A program made the position numbers and the translations under genes. The notes beneath the pieces are model-generated. The model had not been told where the DNA came from. It searched no databases and worked only from the letters and a program-made list of their open reading frames with translations. A stretch of 64,000 bases of DNA from Cadophora sp. MPI-SDFR-AT-0126 (lineage: Eukaryota > Ascomycota > Leotiomycetes > Helotiales > Ploettnerulaceae). The stretch spans positions 2,079,229 to 2,143,228 of the forward strand of contig JAGMVK010000010.1 in assembly GCA_020747065.1 (NCBI GenBank). The letters run 5' to 3'. Shown here one piece after another: positions 47,201 through 56,318 of this stretch (position 1 is the stretch's first letter; each line of letters starts with the position of its first letter).

Positions 47201-48737
47201 AGCAAAGTTCTCTCTCAACGCCTAGATATCCTTACTCTACAACTCCGTTCAATTAATATATAATATCGTCAACCCAGCTGTCCTATCCCAGAGGCGCAAT
47301 TTTCGAAAGTCTATATTGGGCGCAGAAATCAGGGTCTCTTAATCGAGCAAGCAGTACGTTATATCTCAATAGTAGTTTTGAGCGTATAAAGAAGTTCTTA
47401 CGAGCTTTCTTTTTCACCGACCCTAGTCGAAATTAGCACCCTGGCAACAAAAAAGTGACAGAAATCAGGATTTCTACAGAGGTAAACGAAAAGTTGCTTG
47501 CGACAACTAATCCAAGGTTCATCATATTCAACATCAGAGCATACTCTGTGCTCGCCCAGACATACATCCAACATTCCCGCCTCGAACTCACTGAACTTGA
47601 ACTTGAAATGCTTCTTTGCGATTTCAGTAAACTATTTGCCGTTAGCGATGTCTGGAAAGGGAAAAGACTTGTTACCTTCACTTGTCCATGAATATACCTG
47701 AGTACTTGCAAAAGAGAGAAATGTCGTATCTCGGCAATTATCTTTTCAAATCGGTGATGCGTTCTTTTTTCATGCTCCCTGTGTGCCATGGCAATAATAA
47801 TATCATCACGGCTACCCGAACGATAATCTTCGACCGGTTTAATCTTTCCTTGTAGCAGCTGTATCAACTCATTATTATCTTTCGAAGGAATACGCCCCGT
47901 AATCTCTTTCACCCGACCCAGCAGGTTTATGAGGTCATCGTCATTCAGTATCAATCTTTCCTCCCATCGCGGGTTGCCCAATATGACAGCATAGGGGTCG
48001 AAAGGGACTTGACTTAAATCTGGCTGGAAACCTGGTTGGCCATGGTAAAAGTTGAGAGGGATATGCGCAAGGTGGTATTTCGCAAAGCTCTGTTGAATGA
48101 TTCGTACCGGGGTGGAAGCTATTGGCCCAGGGCCCTGTAACGTGGGCTTTTTGGTCTTGTGTACCGTCCCGGTTCCTTTGGGTGGGAGGGCATTTCCGAC
48201 GTCCTTCCCTTCCACTGTTGATTTCTTTTTGGTCCTTGTGATACATGTGTTTGGATGCGCTTTATCTCTGGGCGTACCGATATCATTTTTGACCGAAAGT
48301 GGCTTCAGTGTGGATTCGGGTCCCACCTGTGAGCGATGCTCATTACGTGGTTCGCCACTCTCTTCTTTTCGCGGCGAGGAGATCAACTGTAATGGCAGAT
48401 TCATGGACGGCGCATCGGTCCTGCCAGTCGCTCCATCGGAGTACGGCCTATCGATTGGTTGCGTCCTAAGTTCTACCGAAGCGTCAAGGCATGTATCCGA
48501 GTCTTTCCGACACCCCCCATCACCACCAGCAGGTGGCAGGCCAGGCAGTGACAAGTTTCGATTTATCTCGTTTAGCTGCTGTGGTATAGAGGCATTACAA
48601 CCTGTATCGGAACTTGAAGGTTCATCGATCACAGGCCGTACACTTAGTAGTGATGTGTCACCGCGATTCCAAGGCGACTGCGTTAGCTCATTCTCTTCTG
48701 AGACCTCAACAGATGGATATGAGGCTGGTGTCAGCAC
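44286..48737 (-). pseudogene. Decayed composite locus with Ulp1/C48 cysteine protease domain
   Basis: Minus-strand open pieces of one locus: 47433-48737 (434 codons, Ser/Pro-rich then a conserved-looking block PVRIIQQSFAKYHLAHIPLN and HREHEKRTHHRFEKIIAEI), 46275-46601, 45640-46037 and 44286-44678, mostly in the same phase. At 46037-45640 a Ulp1-like domain is clear: GWFNDELIDAV, THILSSYLYDYL, W-A-F-G-I, then GLH-stop-GVVLIDW and YSVLYYDPWEE. The catalytic His is kept, but the next Trp codon is TAG (45765-45767). The Asp (YYDPW) is kept. The catalytic Cys-Gly is read as Tyr-Arg (45493-45501, in QLSEDFNSYRAFTFWVL). All fit RIP transitions. Ulp1 domains process SUMO and also occur in some DNA transposons; no transposase was found here. 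Confidence 0.6.
46592..47218 (-). pseudogene. INCENP IN-box-like fragment
   Basis: A minus-strand frame, in a different phase from the flanking pieces, broken once by TAA near 46947. It reads SAKSSPRYQNGDSIDLPEIP then TDSEYEGSENV, then IPDWVNSPAL...QETMDPVSVFG and KLAEMFK. This matches the C-terminal IN-box region of fungal INCENP (Sli15), the chromosomal passenger subunit that binds and activates Aurora kinase. The residues W, NSPAL, DP, FG and EMF are the family's conserved ones. The final Arg/Ser-rich end (TSS motif) is missing. It could be a captured host-gene piece or an exon of the composite locus. Confidence 0.55.
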
Positions 48738-48856
48738 AGAATCGTTCTCGCCTTCACTGTCCCTTACACTACCTCCTAAGCTGAAACCTTCAGGGTCCTT
48801 CTCTGTTGGCAGTGTTGACAGTATGTTATCCCATCCAACTTGGGATTGGTACTCTA

Positions 48857-48882
48857 CTATCCATTATTATTGAATGAATCTA
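48857..48882 (+). repeat. 26-bp direct repeat, copy 1
   Basis: CTATCCATTATT-A-TTGAATGAATCTA, matching 49615-49640 with one mismatch. The pair brackets a 732-base segment holding the DUF3505 fragment at 49078. It could be a footprint of an insertion or an ectopic repair event. Confidence 0.55.
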
Positions 48883-49077
48883 CTGGAATAAGGGTTGGCT
48901 GTCTTGGCGTCGGTTATGACATAACCCAGAGATTATGGCACGTGCACGCGTGAGGGACGTGTCAGAAATCGCGTTGGATATGTAATAGAAAATCATTTCT
49001 TTCTTATTTAGAGTTCTCTTTAATGCATTGATTTGATATAGAGCCTGTATTAGATTCTTTTCTTATATGTTTTAATC

Positions 49078-49490
49078 TGTATATCGATGTAGAGAAGCAG
49101 TTATTAATCTGTGGTCCGTGTGGCTATACTCTTGCGGTTAACCGGTCCCAGGTTACGTCCCACCTCCGCGATAAGCACAGGACTAATTAATGAGATTAGA
49201 GTAGTCTAACGAAATACCTAAAAACTTAATATCCCTATAGATTCTGTAATTCTGCAGAGGTTCTATTATGGACTAATAGCTCTGATATTCACTCTTGATT
49301 TATAGTATACGAAGGCTTTTCTTACTATAGCTTTTGGACGATTAATTATTATGAGCTTATAAGGCATATCTTATAGTAGTACTTAGATAGTTAGTACGCG
49401 ATAAGCCCAAGGATTAGCTACCTTTTCACTTATATCTATTTATAGACTTAGACCCATAGTACTTTTCAGTAATACTAAATTATTAAGAAG
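49078..49490 (+). pseudogene. RIP-decayed DUF3505-type C2H2 module
   Basis: One + frame, broken only by TAG, TAA and TGA. It begins VEKQLLICGPCGYTLAVNRS and QVTSHLRDKH, a first C2H2 finger. It continues LTKYLKT, then VYEGF..., TINYYELIRHIL, YLDS and PRISYLFTYIYL-stop-T-stop-THST, the second finger and tail of the DUF3505 module found at the N-terminus of fungal telomere-linked helicases and related proteins. It stops being recognisable near 49490. It lies 0.8 kb left of the larger helicase relic but does not join it in one frame. Confidence 0.6.
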
Positions 49491-49614
49491 GATGGGAGCA
49501 TAACTTAGCTATTAGTGGATCTTAGAGTAAGTGAATATATTATGTTAGTACATGAATGAGAATATATAAGGGCAGAGGAGTAGGTATATGTGTATAGTGC
49601 GAGTATAGTAATTC

Positions 49615-49640
49615 CTATCCATTATTGTTGAATGAATCTA
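49615..49640 (+). repeat. 26-bp direct repeat, copy 2
   Basis: CTATCCATTATT-G-TTGAATGAATCTA; 25 of 26 bases identical to 48857-48882. Confidence 0.55.
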
Positions 49641-50269
49641 ATATAAGATTTATTTGATTCCTTATACAACTTATTAGCGTGGATTTGCCAAGGCTATAAG
49701 ATTTATTTAATTAGATTTATTTATTAGGGTTACGTCTAAATAAGCTCGGGTGAGGCTCAAATTCGAGTATAAGTTAGCCCCAGTATATGTAACACCAGCC
49801 CCGTTGAAACTTCTACTAGAACCCCATTATTAAGTGAGTTTTGCGAGGAGATAGTAGTTATCGTCGATTTTTAATAGGGGAAGCAGATATATAGGCTAAG
49901 TCAGCTAAAATACAGTTCTTAAGTATAAAGTAAGTATAAAAGTATAAAAGTATAAAAGCGGAGATTATAGCTAGCTATACTACGTATAGGTTCAGATTAT
50001 AGGTACTAAACGCGTGAGGGCAGTAAAATACGTAAAGAAAGTAAGAGAAGGGGAGATATTATTTAAATAATTCAAAGAAAGAGTTAAGTTATAGATTTAT
50101 TTATTCATTTACTAGTATTTAAAGTAGTAGTATATACTATATATTAGTATACCGTATTACCTAGCCAGATTTCCCACTATTTAAGCAGTTCTAATAGTTA
50201 TAATATAACTAAGGAAGTATAAGAGCGGATTTTAAAAGAAGTGAACTAGATTAAAGGGTTAATTTTATA

Positions 50270-52290
50270 TCAAGTAGAGTTAAATAAGTTACTAATCCCC
50301 GTTAATCTAACTCAGCTCCTGATTCCTAAATTAAGAAGACTTAGGATAGATAGAAAAGGGTGCTTATTTATTCCGTGTTATTATATTAGTTGCTAGTGTT
50401 AAGCTATTTAGAAATATTTCAGAGAATAGCACAGTTAGGTAAATAAGAGGAAGCGAGGGCGTTAATATATTAGCTAAGAGGTATAAGTACTATAGATTTC
50501 AGTCTATTACTAGTAGTTTTTCCCTAAAGGTTCTAGTTCCGTATTTTTCGAGGTTTAAGTAGAGGGATCTAGCCCTATTATACTGTCCAAAGATATTAAT
50601 TTAGAGACCATTAAGAAACAGTTAAACTAGGAGATGTAATAAGCTAATAAGGAGTAATATTGTTAAATTAGTAAGCCAGAGGAATCCCAAGAGCTAAATC
50701 TATAGTTATATTACATAAGTTAAGTTAAGTATTGCGAAGGGTATAACCAGGAAGAATTACGAGTATTAGTTACCCCTGTTAAGGAGAATAAGCTAGAGTT
50801 AGAAGTATTATATTAAGTATTTAATTAGTTAATTCAAGATATATAATACTATTATATTTGGTAAGTAATAGGGTTAGAGGTATTATTTAAAGTGAATAAA
50901 AAGAAGGTAAATAAAGAAGTCTAAATGCTGTTTAATAGTTAGATAGATATTACTATTATTATACGGTATATAGAAGTTTATAAGTAGTTAATATATTATA
51001 TATTCCGGTCTAAAGGTATTAAGCCTAAGAAGTAGCCGGGATTTAAGTTAATAGCAAGGCAGTAGATAGCTATTAATAATATATAGATAAATATTAAGGA
51101 ATTTATATAGTAGAAAAAGGACTAAGAGGGGGATTTAAGAGAAGGGGAAGAGAAGGAATTAGATAAGGAGATTAAGTGAATAGGCCGGATCCAGCGGCAG
51201 ATTTTACAGTTATAGATTACGTTATTAAACCAGCTATTGTAAGATAATAAGTATAAGAGTGTATTAATTAGTAGGTTAGCTATTTTAGGAATACGGGAAG
51301 ACGATAGGTAGTTAGATACTGAGGATTATACGCCTAAATATTCAGCTGTAATTAAGTTAACTCAGTTAATAGTAGTTTAAGAGGCGTACAAGCGGCGATA
51401 GGAGGCTATTATATAATACTAAAAGCGTAGTTTAAATTCAGAGATAGCTAGAAAGAGAGTATTAAGCTATTACGTTTTAACCCGGGGTTTAGTTTATTTA
51501 TTTATAATTATAGCTCACGATAGCAAAGATCCTAAGCTTATATAGTAGTTATACTATAATTAGTCGTACAGTTTTAAAATTCGGTATACTACTACTGCTA
51601 AAGGAAAGATCTAGTGGATTAAGGATGATATTTTGTATCTTAAGATCTGGTTTAGTATAAGCTAATTCCGGGATATAATTCATAGATTAGTTAGGAAGGT
51701 AAGAGAGGAGTTATTTAAGAAGTTAATAGTAGTAAGGATAAGTAGAGACTAAGAAGTAGATATGAAGTAAGTACTACTAATCTATTAGAACAGAATAATA
51801 GACTAGCCGTCTAAGACCCGGGTAAGGTAGTCGTTTTTAAATAATAAGCGGAATCAGTTCGCAGCATATAAGCAGTAGTAATTATATAAGAGGATGTATA
51901 AGAAGGAGCTGTTAAGAGGGCAGTTTATAGATAGGGCAGGGAAGTTAAAAAGGGAAGCTATAGCCGCGTATCAGCGCTACGTGAAGCAGTTCTAGGAGTT
52001 ATTATGGATTTTAATACATTTATATAGTAGTCAGCCAGCTAGAGCACCCAAGTTATTAGGAATACAGTGAAAGAACACGGTATATAGGGGAGTACAGAAC
52101 ATTTTCATTAAGAAGGGTTTAATTACGTTTATAGCTATGTACTATAAAGGGTATTAGAGTAGTAAAAATATCAAAATCATGCACTAGTATTTACTAAGAG
52201 AGATTAGGGAGTTATTAGTATATTATTTATAGTTAGTATTATTATTTTAGGAAAAATTATAGTTCTAGGCGATAGAAAAATCGAGTAATA
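50270..52290 (+). pseudogene. RIP-decayed telomere-linked helicase-type gene, N-terminal and middle part
   Basis: A single frame of about 670 codons on the + strand, interrupted almost only by TAG and TAA where CAG/CAA would be. It starts with a finger-like block (CYYISC, KYFRE-stop-H, VNKRKRGR). Then FFPKGSSSVFFEV corresponds to the family's FF...FEV strand. A long Lys-rich middle follows. The end is QPARAPKLLGIQ, GVQNIFIKKGLITFIAMYYK, then NIKIMH and YLLREIRELLVYYL. This last part is the segment that precedes the helicase domain in fungal DUF3505/RecQ proteins; compare residues ~640-700 of the helicase at 57242. The helicase motifs themselves are gone; the relic ends at telomere-like TTTAGGGTTTGAGG. 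It is a second, more diverged copy from an older chromosome end or duplication. Confidence 0.65.
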
Positions 52291-52464
52291 GTCCATTTAG
52301 GGTTTGAGGTTTGGGTTTGATTTGGCTCTAACTAGCTAACTTGCTACAGGTGCTTTTTACTCTCTCTCTAACTCTTGAAAAACAGAAACTAAATACAGCG
52401 AGTGAAGTACTATAACTACAGAAGGAGAACGCTATATTACAGAAGGAGAGGTACCCTAGGATAG

Positions 52465-52744
52465 GTGTAGTGTGAGGTGTATTACAGGGTAGTTGTAGTG
52501 TGTAACGCAGGGTAGGTGTAGTGTGTACTGTAGGGTAGGTGTAGTGTGTACTGCAGGGTAGGTGTAGTGTGTACCGTAGGGCCGGTGTAGTGTGTACTGC
52601 AGGGTAGGTGTAGCGTGTACCGCAGGGCAGGTGTAGTGTGTATCGCAGGGCAGGTGTAGTATGTATTGTAGGGTAGGTGTAGTGTGTACCGCAGGGTAGG
52701 TGTAGTGTGTATCGCAGGGCAGGTGTAGTATGTATTGTAGGGTT
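52465..52744 (+). repeat. 23-bp minisatellite, about 12 units
   Basis: Units of the form GTGTAGTGTGTACTGCAGGGTAG repeat head to tail with few substitutions; the first unit carries an extra 5 bases. The last unit ends GTAGGGTTAGGG, running into telomere-like sequence. Each unit carries a GCAGGG/GTAGGG core resembling the TTAGGG repeat. Confidence 0.9.
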
Positions 52745-53120
52745 AGGGTCCGGGAACGTGTCAGGGAGTCGTCCGCGTTGCGCCCAGGGGCTCGCCTCTA
52801 GCTCGCTTACCCCTGGTACGCCGCTCCCTTAGCGGGTTCGGGCAAGGGTGGGTTCGGGTGACGCTCGCTTATAGCTCGCGTTATAGGGTTAGGGCTAGGT
52901 CTGATTAAGCAGGGTCGCTTCGCTCTGGCCCCTGCGCCTGCGGCAGGCCTGTGGTATCTATGTGACGTTGTTAGGAGAGAACGCGTAAAAACACGTCTTA
53001 CACGTAGTTCGACGCGTTCTTAAGAAGAGACGCGTTTCTCGTGTCGATACGTTCAGAACCACCCACCCACCCTCTAGAAGGTACAGCGTCTCTTATACAT
53101 TTCCAGGACATCGAAATTCT
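52745..53120. other. GC-richer subtelomeric spacer with telomere-like words
   Basis: Begins with TTAGGG next to the minisatellite and holds a second GGGTTAGGGCTAGG near 52886. GC-rich with CGCTCG-type words repeated (AGCTCGCTTA, GCTCGCTTATAGCTCGCG). No frame of note. The end is the promoter side of the coiled-coil gene. Confidence 0.5.
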
Positions 53121-54003
53121 ATGTCGGTCCCACGTCTTTCCGATGTTTTAGTAATGCAGATGAGACGTTCGATCGACGATGTCAAACAACATCGTGTTCC
53201 CAGGTGTTTTATATGCAAGGTCAATGATCGGGGACATTCCGGAAATAACCCTATATCTAGCAGGTCTTCTTCAGCTTCGTGTCATTTTCCTGACATCAAT
53301 CTGCCATATATTTTTCTTGTATCTTCAATGACTACTTCATGCTTCTTACCTGCGAGCTCGCTGCCGCGAGGCGGGGTCTCGTACTTACCGGATCGAGTAC
53401 CGGCGCCGGCCAAACTTCGGGGATTATACGACGACCTATGTACATATCACGTGAAGCTTAAATCACTTCTCTCTGACACGCGTACAACGCGTAATCGCGT
53501 TCGTGTTGAAAACACGGGATTACGCAAGGTAATCACGCGTTTAAGTATCGCGATTCGCGACGCGGGGATTAAGGTACGTGATTTAACGTGATTTTACGTG
53601 ATTTAACGTGTTTCACGCGTAGATTACACGTCTCGAGGAGGATAACGACGCGTTAGGGCGTGAGAATAGTCGATTAGAGGAGATTTTAGCGATTTATCGT
53701 TTATCGGAGAGTGAGGAGGCGTTACCGGGGGTATTATTTACTTCGAGTGAGAATCGCGAGATCGACGATCGAGCGTTTCGGATCGTTGGGGACTACCTCT
53801 TATGTGGGGGCCCTTTTGCGGTCCAAAAGGGGGGCGCGGGCCTGGGAGCGGCCCGTGCCGCCCCCGCGCGCACGGACTTACAGTCAAAAAGGTTACATCC
53901 TAAAAGGCCTGGACCGCAGGTGCGGCTCCGTCCCCTCCTCCCGCTGGCCGCCTGCCTCGTAGCGTTAAATAGGACCTCTCCCCAGCCGACGCTGACGTGC
54001 TGA
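53121..54003 (+). CDS. Predicted two-exon coiled-coil protein, subtelomeric
   Basis: Exon 53121-53573 ends ...IRDAGIK. A 49-base intron (53574-53622, GTACGT...GCGTAG) follows, then exon 53623-54003. The joined frame gives 277 residues: LRGLYDDLCTYHVKLKSLLS, RVRVENTGLRKVITRL, then ITRLEEDNDALGRENSRLEE and ILAIYRLSESEEALPGVLF, a heptad-like stretch. The heptad pattern crosses the splice junction in register, which supports the model. The intron is built of CGTGATTT(A/T)A repeats. Residues after FRIVGDYLLCGG lie in the GC-rich cassette also found before the helicase and may not be real coding. The start is uncertain. I do not recognise the family. Confidence 0.45.
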
Positions 54004-54370
54004 AAGGGAGCACACCACGGAGAGGGGCAGGAGGACGTCACAACCGACCGTCGTCGATCGAACCCGGCCCCTGTTGGCTCGTCAAGCAAGCTCTCTCCCA
54101 ATCAGCCTCTTGGAGCTCCGGTACAGCTCGCTCGCTCGGTGTATAGAAGGAAGAGAAGAGAGAAGAGAGCCGGGATGAGAGAGGGAAGAGAGCCTATATA
54201 TAGAGAGAGTCGTCGAAGCGAGGGCGGACGAGAAGGAGTCTGGCGAGGAGTCCGCGGGAGACGTCCGATCGACCTCCCTGCGCCGCGTACTGCACCTTTC
54301 CCCCCTTCCCCCCTTCGCAAGTACTAAGGTCTCCATATATAGGAATAAGCAAGTTCACTTCATAATCTTC
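54004..54370. other. Purine-rich spacer
   Basis: AGAG/GAGAA-rich between about 54140 and 54250. Frames on both strands (54082-54336 minus, 54139-54327 plus) are low complexity. No supported gene. Confidence 0.45.
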
Positions 54371-54375
54371 CAATC

Positions 54376-54513
54376 GATCCTATAGCTCAGCGGTAACTTA
54401 GAGCGCCTAGTACTATTCCGTGGAGGTCCCACCCAAGTTCAATCCTTAGTGAGATCTATGCCTCGGATAACAACAGCGAAAGTCTTCTCGGGGGGCCTTT
54501 ACTGTTGTTATCC
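54376..54513 (+). other. tRNA-like element followed by a 12-bp inverted repeat
   Basis: 54376-54455 carries A-box-like TAGCTCAGCGGTAACTTAGAG and B-box-like AGTTCAATCC at roughly tRNA spacing, with partly pairing ends, but the anticodon stem does not pair. Right after it, GGATAACAACAG (54465-54476) and CTGTTGTTATCC (54502-54513) form a perfect 12-bp stem with a 25-base loop. A (TTTC)n run follows. The whole resembles a tRNA-derived SINE more than a working tRNA gene. Confidence 0.35.
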
Positions 54514-54520
54514 AAGACTC

Positions 54521-54524
54521 TTTT

Positions 54525-54550
<26 letters not shown>
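54521..54550 (+). repeat. (TTTC)n microsatellite
   Basis: About seven TTTC units, next to the tRNA-like element and hairpin, and continuing into a CT-rich stretch to about 54600. Confidence 0.85.
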
Positions 54551-54555
<5 letters not shown>

Positions 54556-54740
54556 CTCTTCTCCTTCCTCCTCCCTTCCAGGTTAATCCTCTCCTCCTTT
54601 CCCTTCTCCCAGGGAAAGCAGTAGGGAGGTAGTATATCCGAGTCTGGAATCCGTGTAGGGTTCTGTACTGGAAGAGGATGTATAGTTTAAGCGAGGCCGA
54701 GTAAACAATGCGACGTACAGCTAGTATCAAGAGGCAATCC

Positions 54741-55795
54741 GTACAGTCCATGCATCCGCACCACCAGCTGTTTTGCTGCCATACAATTGAAGTTTAGTAC
54801 TCGCAGCCATTCCCGTAGGCACTCCCCGCAGCCACCATCGCCATCCACTACCGCCATCTATTGCGACTATCCATCGTTGCGATCCATTCCTGCATTAAGA
54901 TCATCATCACCGTGCAGTGTTACAGTCCGTGCATTAGTAGTACCCAGCTGTTTTGCTGCCATGCAATTGAAGTCCTTCCTCGCAGCCACTCCCGGTAGCC
55001 ATCGCCACTACTATCCACTACCACCATCTCCTACCACTATTCATCGCCGCAATCCGTTCATACATTGAAACCACTATCATGAGTTGTTACAGCCCATGCA
55101 TTAGCAGTACCCAGCTGTTTTGCTGCCATGCAATTGAAGTCCTCCCCCGCAACTACGCTCGCGGCTCCTCCCGCAGCCACTCTTGCAGCTGCTATTGCCA
55201 TCCACTAGCGCCACCCACTGCTACCATGCATCGTCGCAATCCATTTATACATTCAAAATCATCATTATAAACGATTACAGGCCATGTATTTGCACCACCC
55301 AACTATTTAGCTACTATATGATCGAAGTCCTCGCCCGCAGCCAGTCTTACAGCGGCTACCGCCATCCACCACCGCTATCTACTGCTGCTATTCACTACTG
55401 CCATCCCTCGTTGCAATCCATTCCTGCATTGAGATCACTATCACCGTGCAGTGTTACAGTCCGTGCATTAGTAGTACCCAGCTGTTTTACTGCCATGCAG
55501 TTGAAGTTATCCCTCGCAGCCACTCCCGCAGCCACTCCCCGCAGCCATCCACTACCACCATCTCCTGCTACAGTTCGTCGCCGCAATCTATTTATGCATT
55601 CAAATCATCAGCATGAGCTATTACAGCCGACGCATTTGCACCACCGGCTGTTTTGCTGCCATATGATCGAAGTCCTCCCCCGCAGCCACTCTCGCAGCCA
55701 CTCCCGTAGCCATCGCAGCCATCCAGCAGTGCCATCCACTGCTACCATTCATCGTCGCAATCCATTCATGCATTATCAGCATAAATCATCTGTTT
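54741..55795 (+). repeat. Six tandem copies of a ~165-190-bp subtelomeric repeat
   Basis: Copies begin near 54741, 54921, 55087, 55275, 55453 and 55621 with TTACAGTCCGTGCATTAG-type starts. They share GTACCCAGCTGTTTTGCTGCC, ATGCAATTGAAGTCC and then a variable CGCAGCCACTC / CCATCCACTACCGCCATC section ending CGCAATCCATTCATGCATT. Copies 1, 4 and 6 form one sequence class (GCACCACC), copies 2, 3 and 5 another (AGTACCCAGC). Frames within it are by-products of the repeat. Confidence 0.85.
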
Positions 55796-56052
55796 GGCAT
55801 AAGTAATGCGCTTTAGTGAGGTCATTGAGAGCGGGGTAATTGGATGCGGTCAGTACAGGACCTGACGAGAAGGGAAGGACCTGACCCAACCTATACAAAC
55901 TGCTTTCCCTACACAGAGCACACCTGCGTATCTACCTAAATAAGCATTTCTCGACCACCATTCTGGCCCAGTGGGTTGCATGGAAGTTTTCTCGAGTCTT
56001 CGCATTGCATTTGACAACTAACATTGTGAATATGCTAATGCGTAGTACATAG

Positions 56053-56318
56053 ATGCCTCCATACAGTCCTGCAGCAATCGTCGCCTTCGAGAGGCTCGGC
56101 CGGCGGTGGATTCAGGTGTCCTCGAACCGCGAGGCCTGGGCCAACACCCATCGGGGTGCCGTATGTATTCCTCCCCTTCCCTATGTATCTGCTAACTTCC
56201 CCAGATGGCCATCATGTTGATCCTGGGGTTAGTGCCGGGTTGCGATGAGCACATCATCGCATGTGCGGACCTGGTTCCCCTGGTCGAGGCCGGGGAGGTC
56301 TTGCTTCGGGCTTTGTAA
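56053..56318 (+). CDS. Small spliced protein of 73 residues, unknown
   Basis: Exons 56053-56160 and 56205-56318 are joined by a 44-base intron with perfect signals (GTATGT, branch GCTAAC, CCAG). Both exons are whole codons. The protein reads MPPYSPAAIVAFERLGRRWI, then QVSSNREAWANTHRGA, then MAIMLILGLVPGCDEHIIAC and ADLVPLVEAGEVLLRAL, stop TAA. Codon use is GC-rich and unlike the RIP-like surroundings. It is too short for most gene finders. I do not recognise it; it may be a remnant or a small subtelomeric gene near the helicase. Confidence 0.45.

Noticed and set aside
54376..54455. A functional tRNA gene (loop would read CTA)
   Set aside because: Anticodon stem does not pair and the acceptor stem has mismatches; better seen as a tRNA-like relic.
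55183..55806. 207-codon + frame rich in His, Pro, Ser
   Set aside because: It spans the tandem repeat array and arises from repeat periodicity; unit lengths vary, so no conserved frame.
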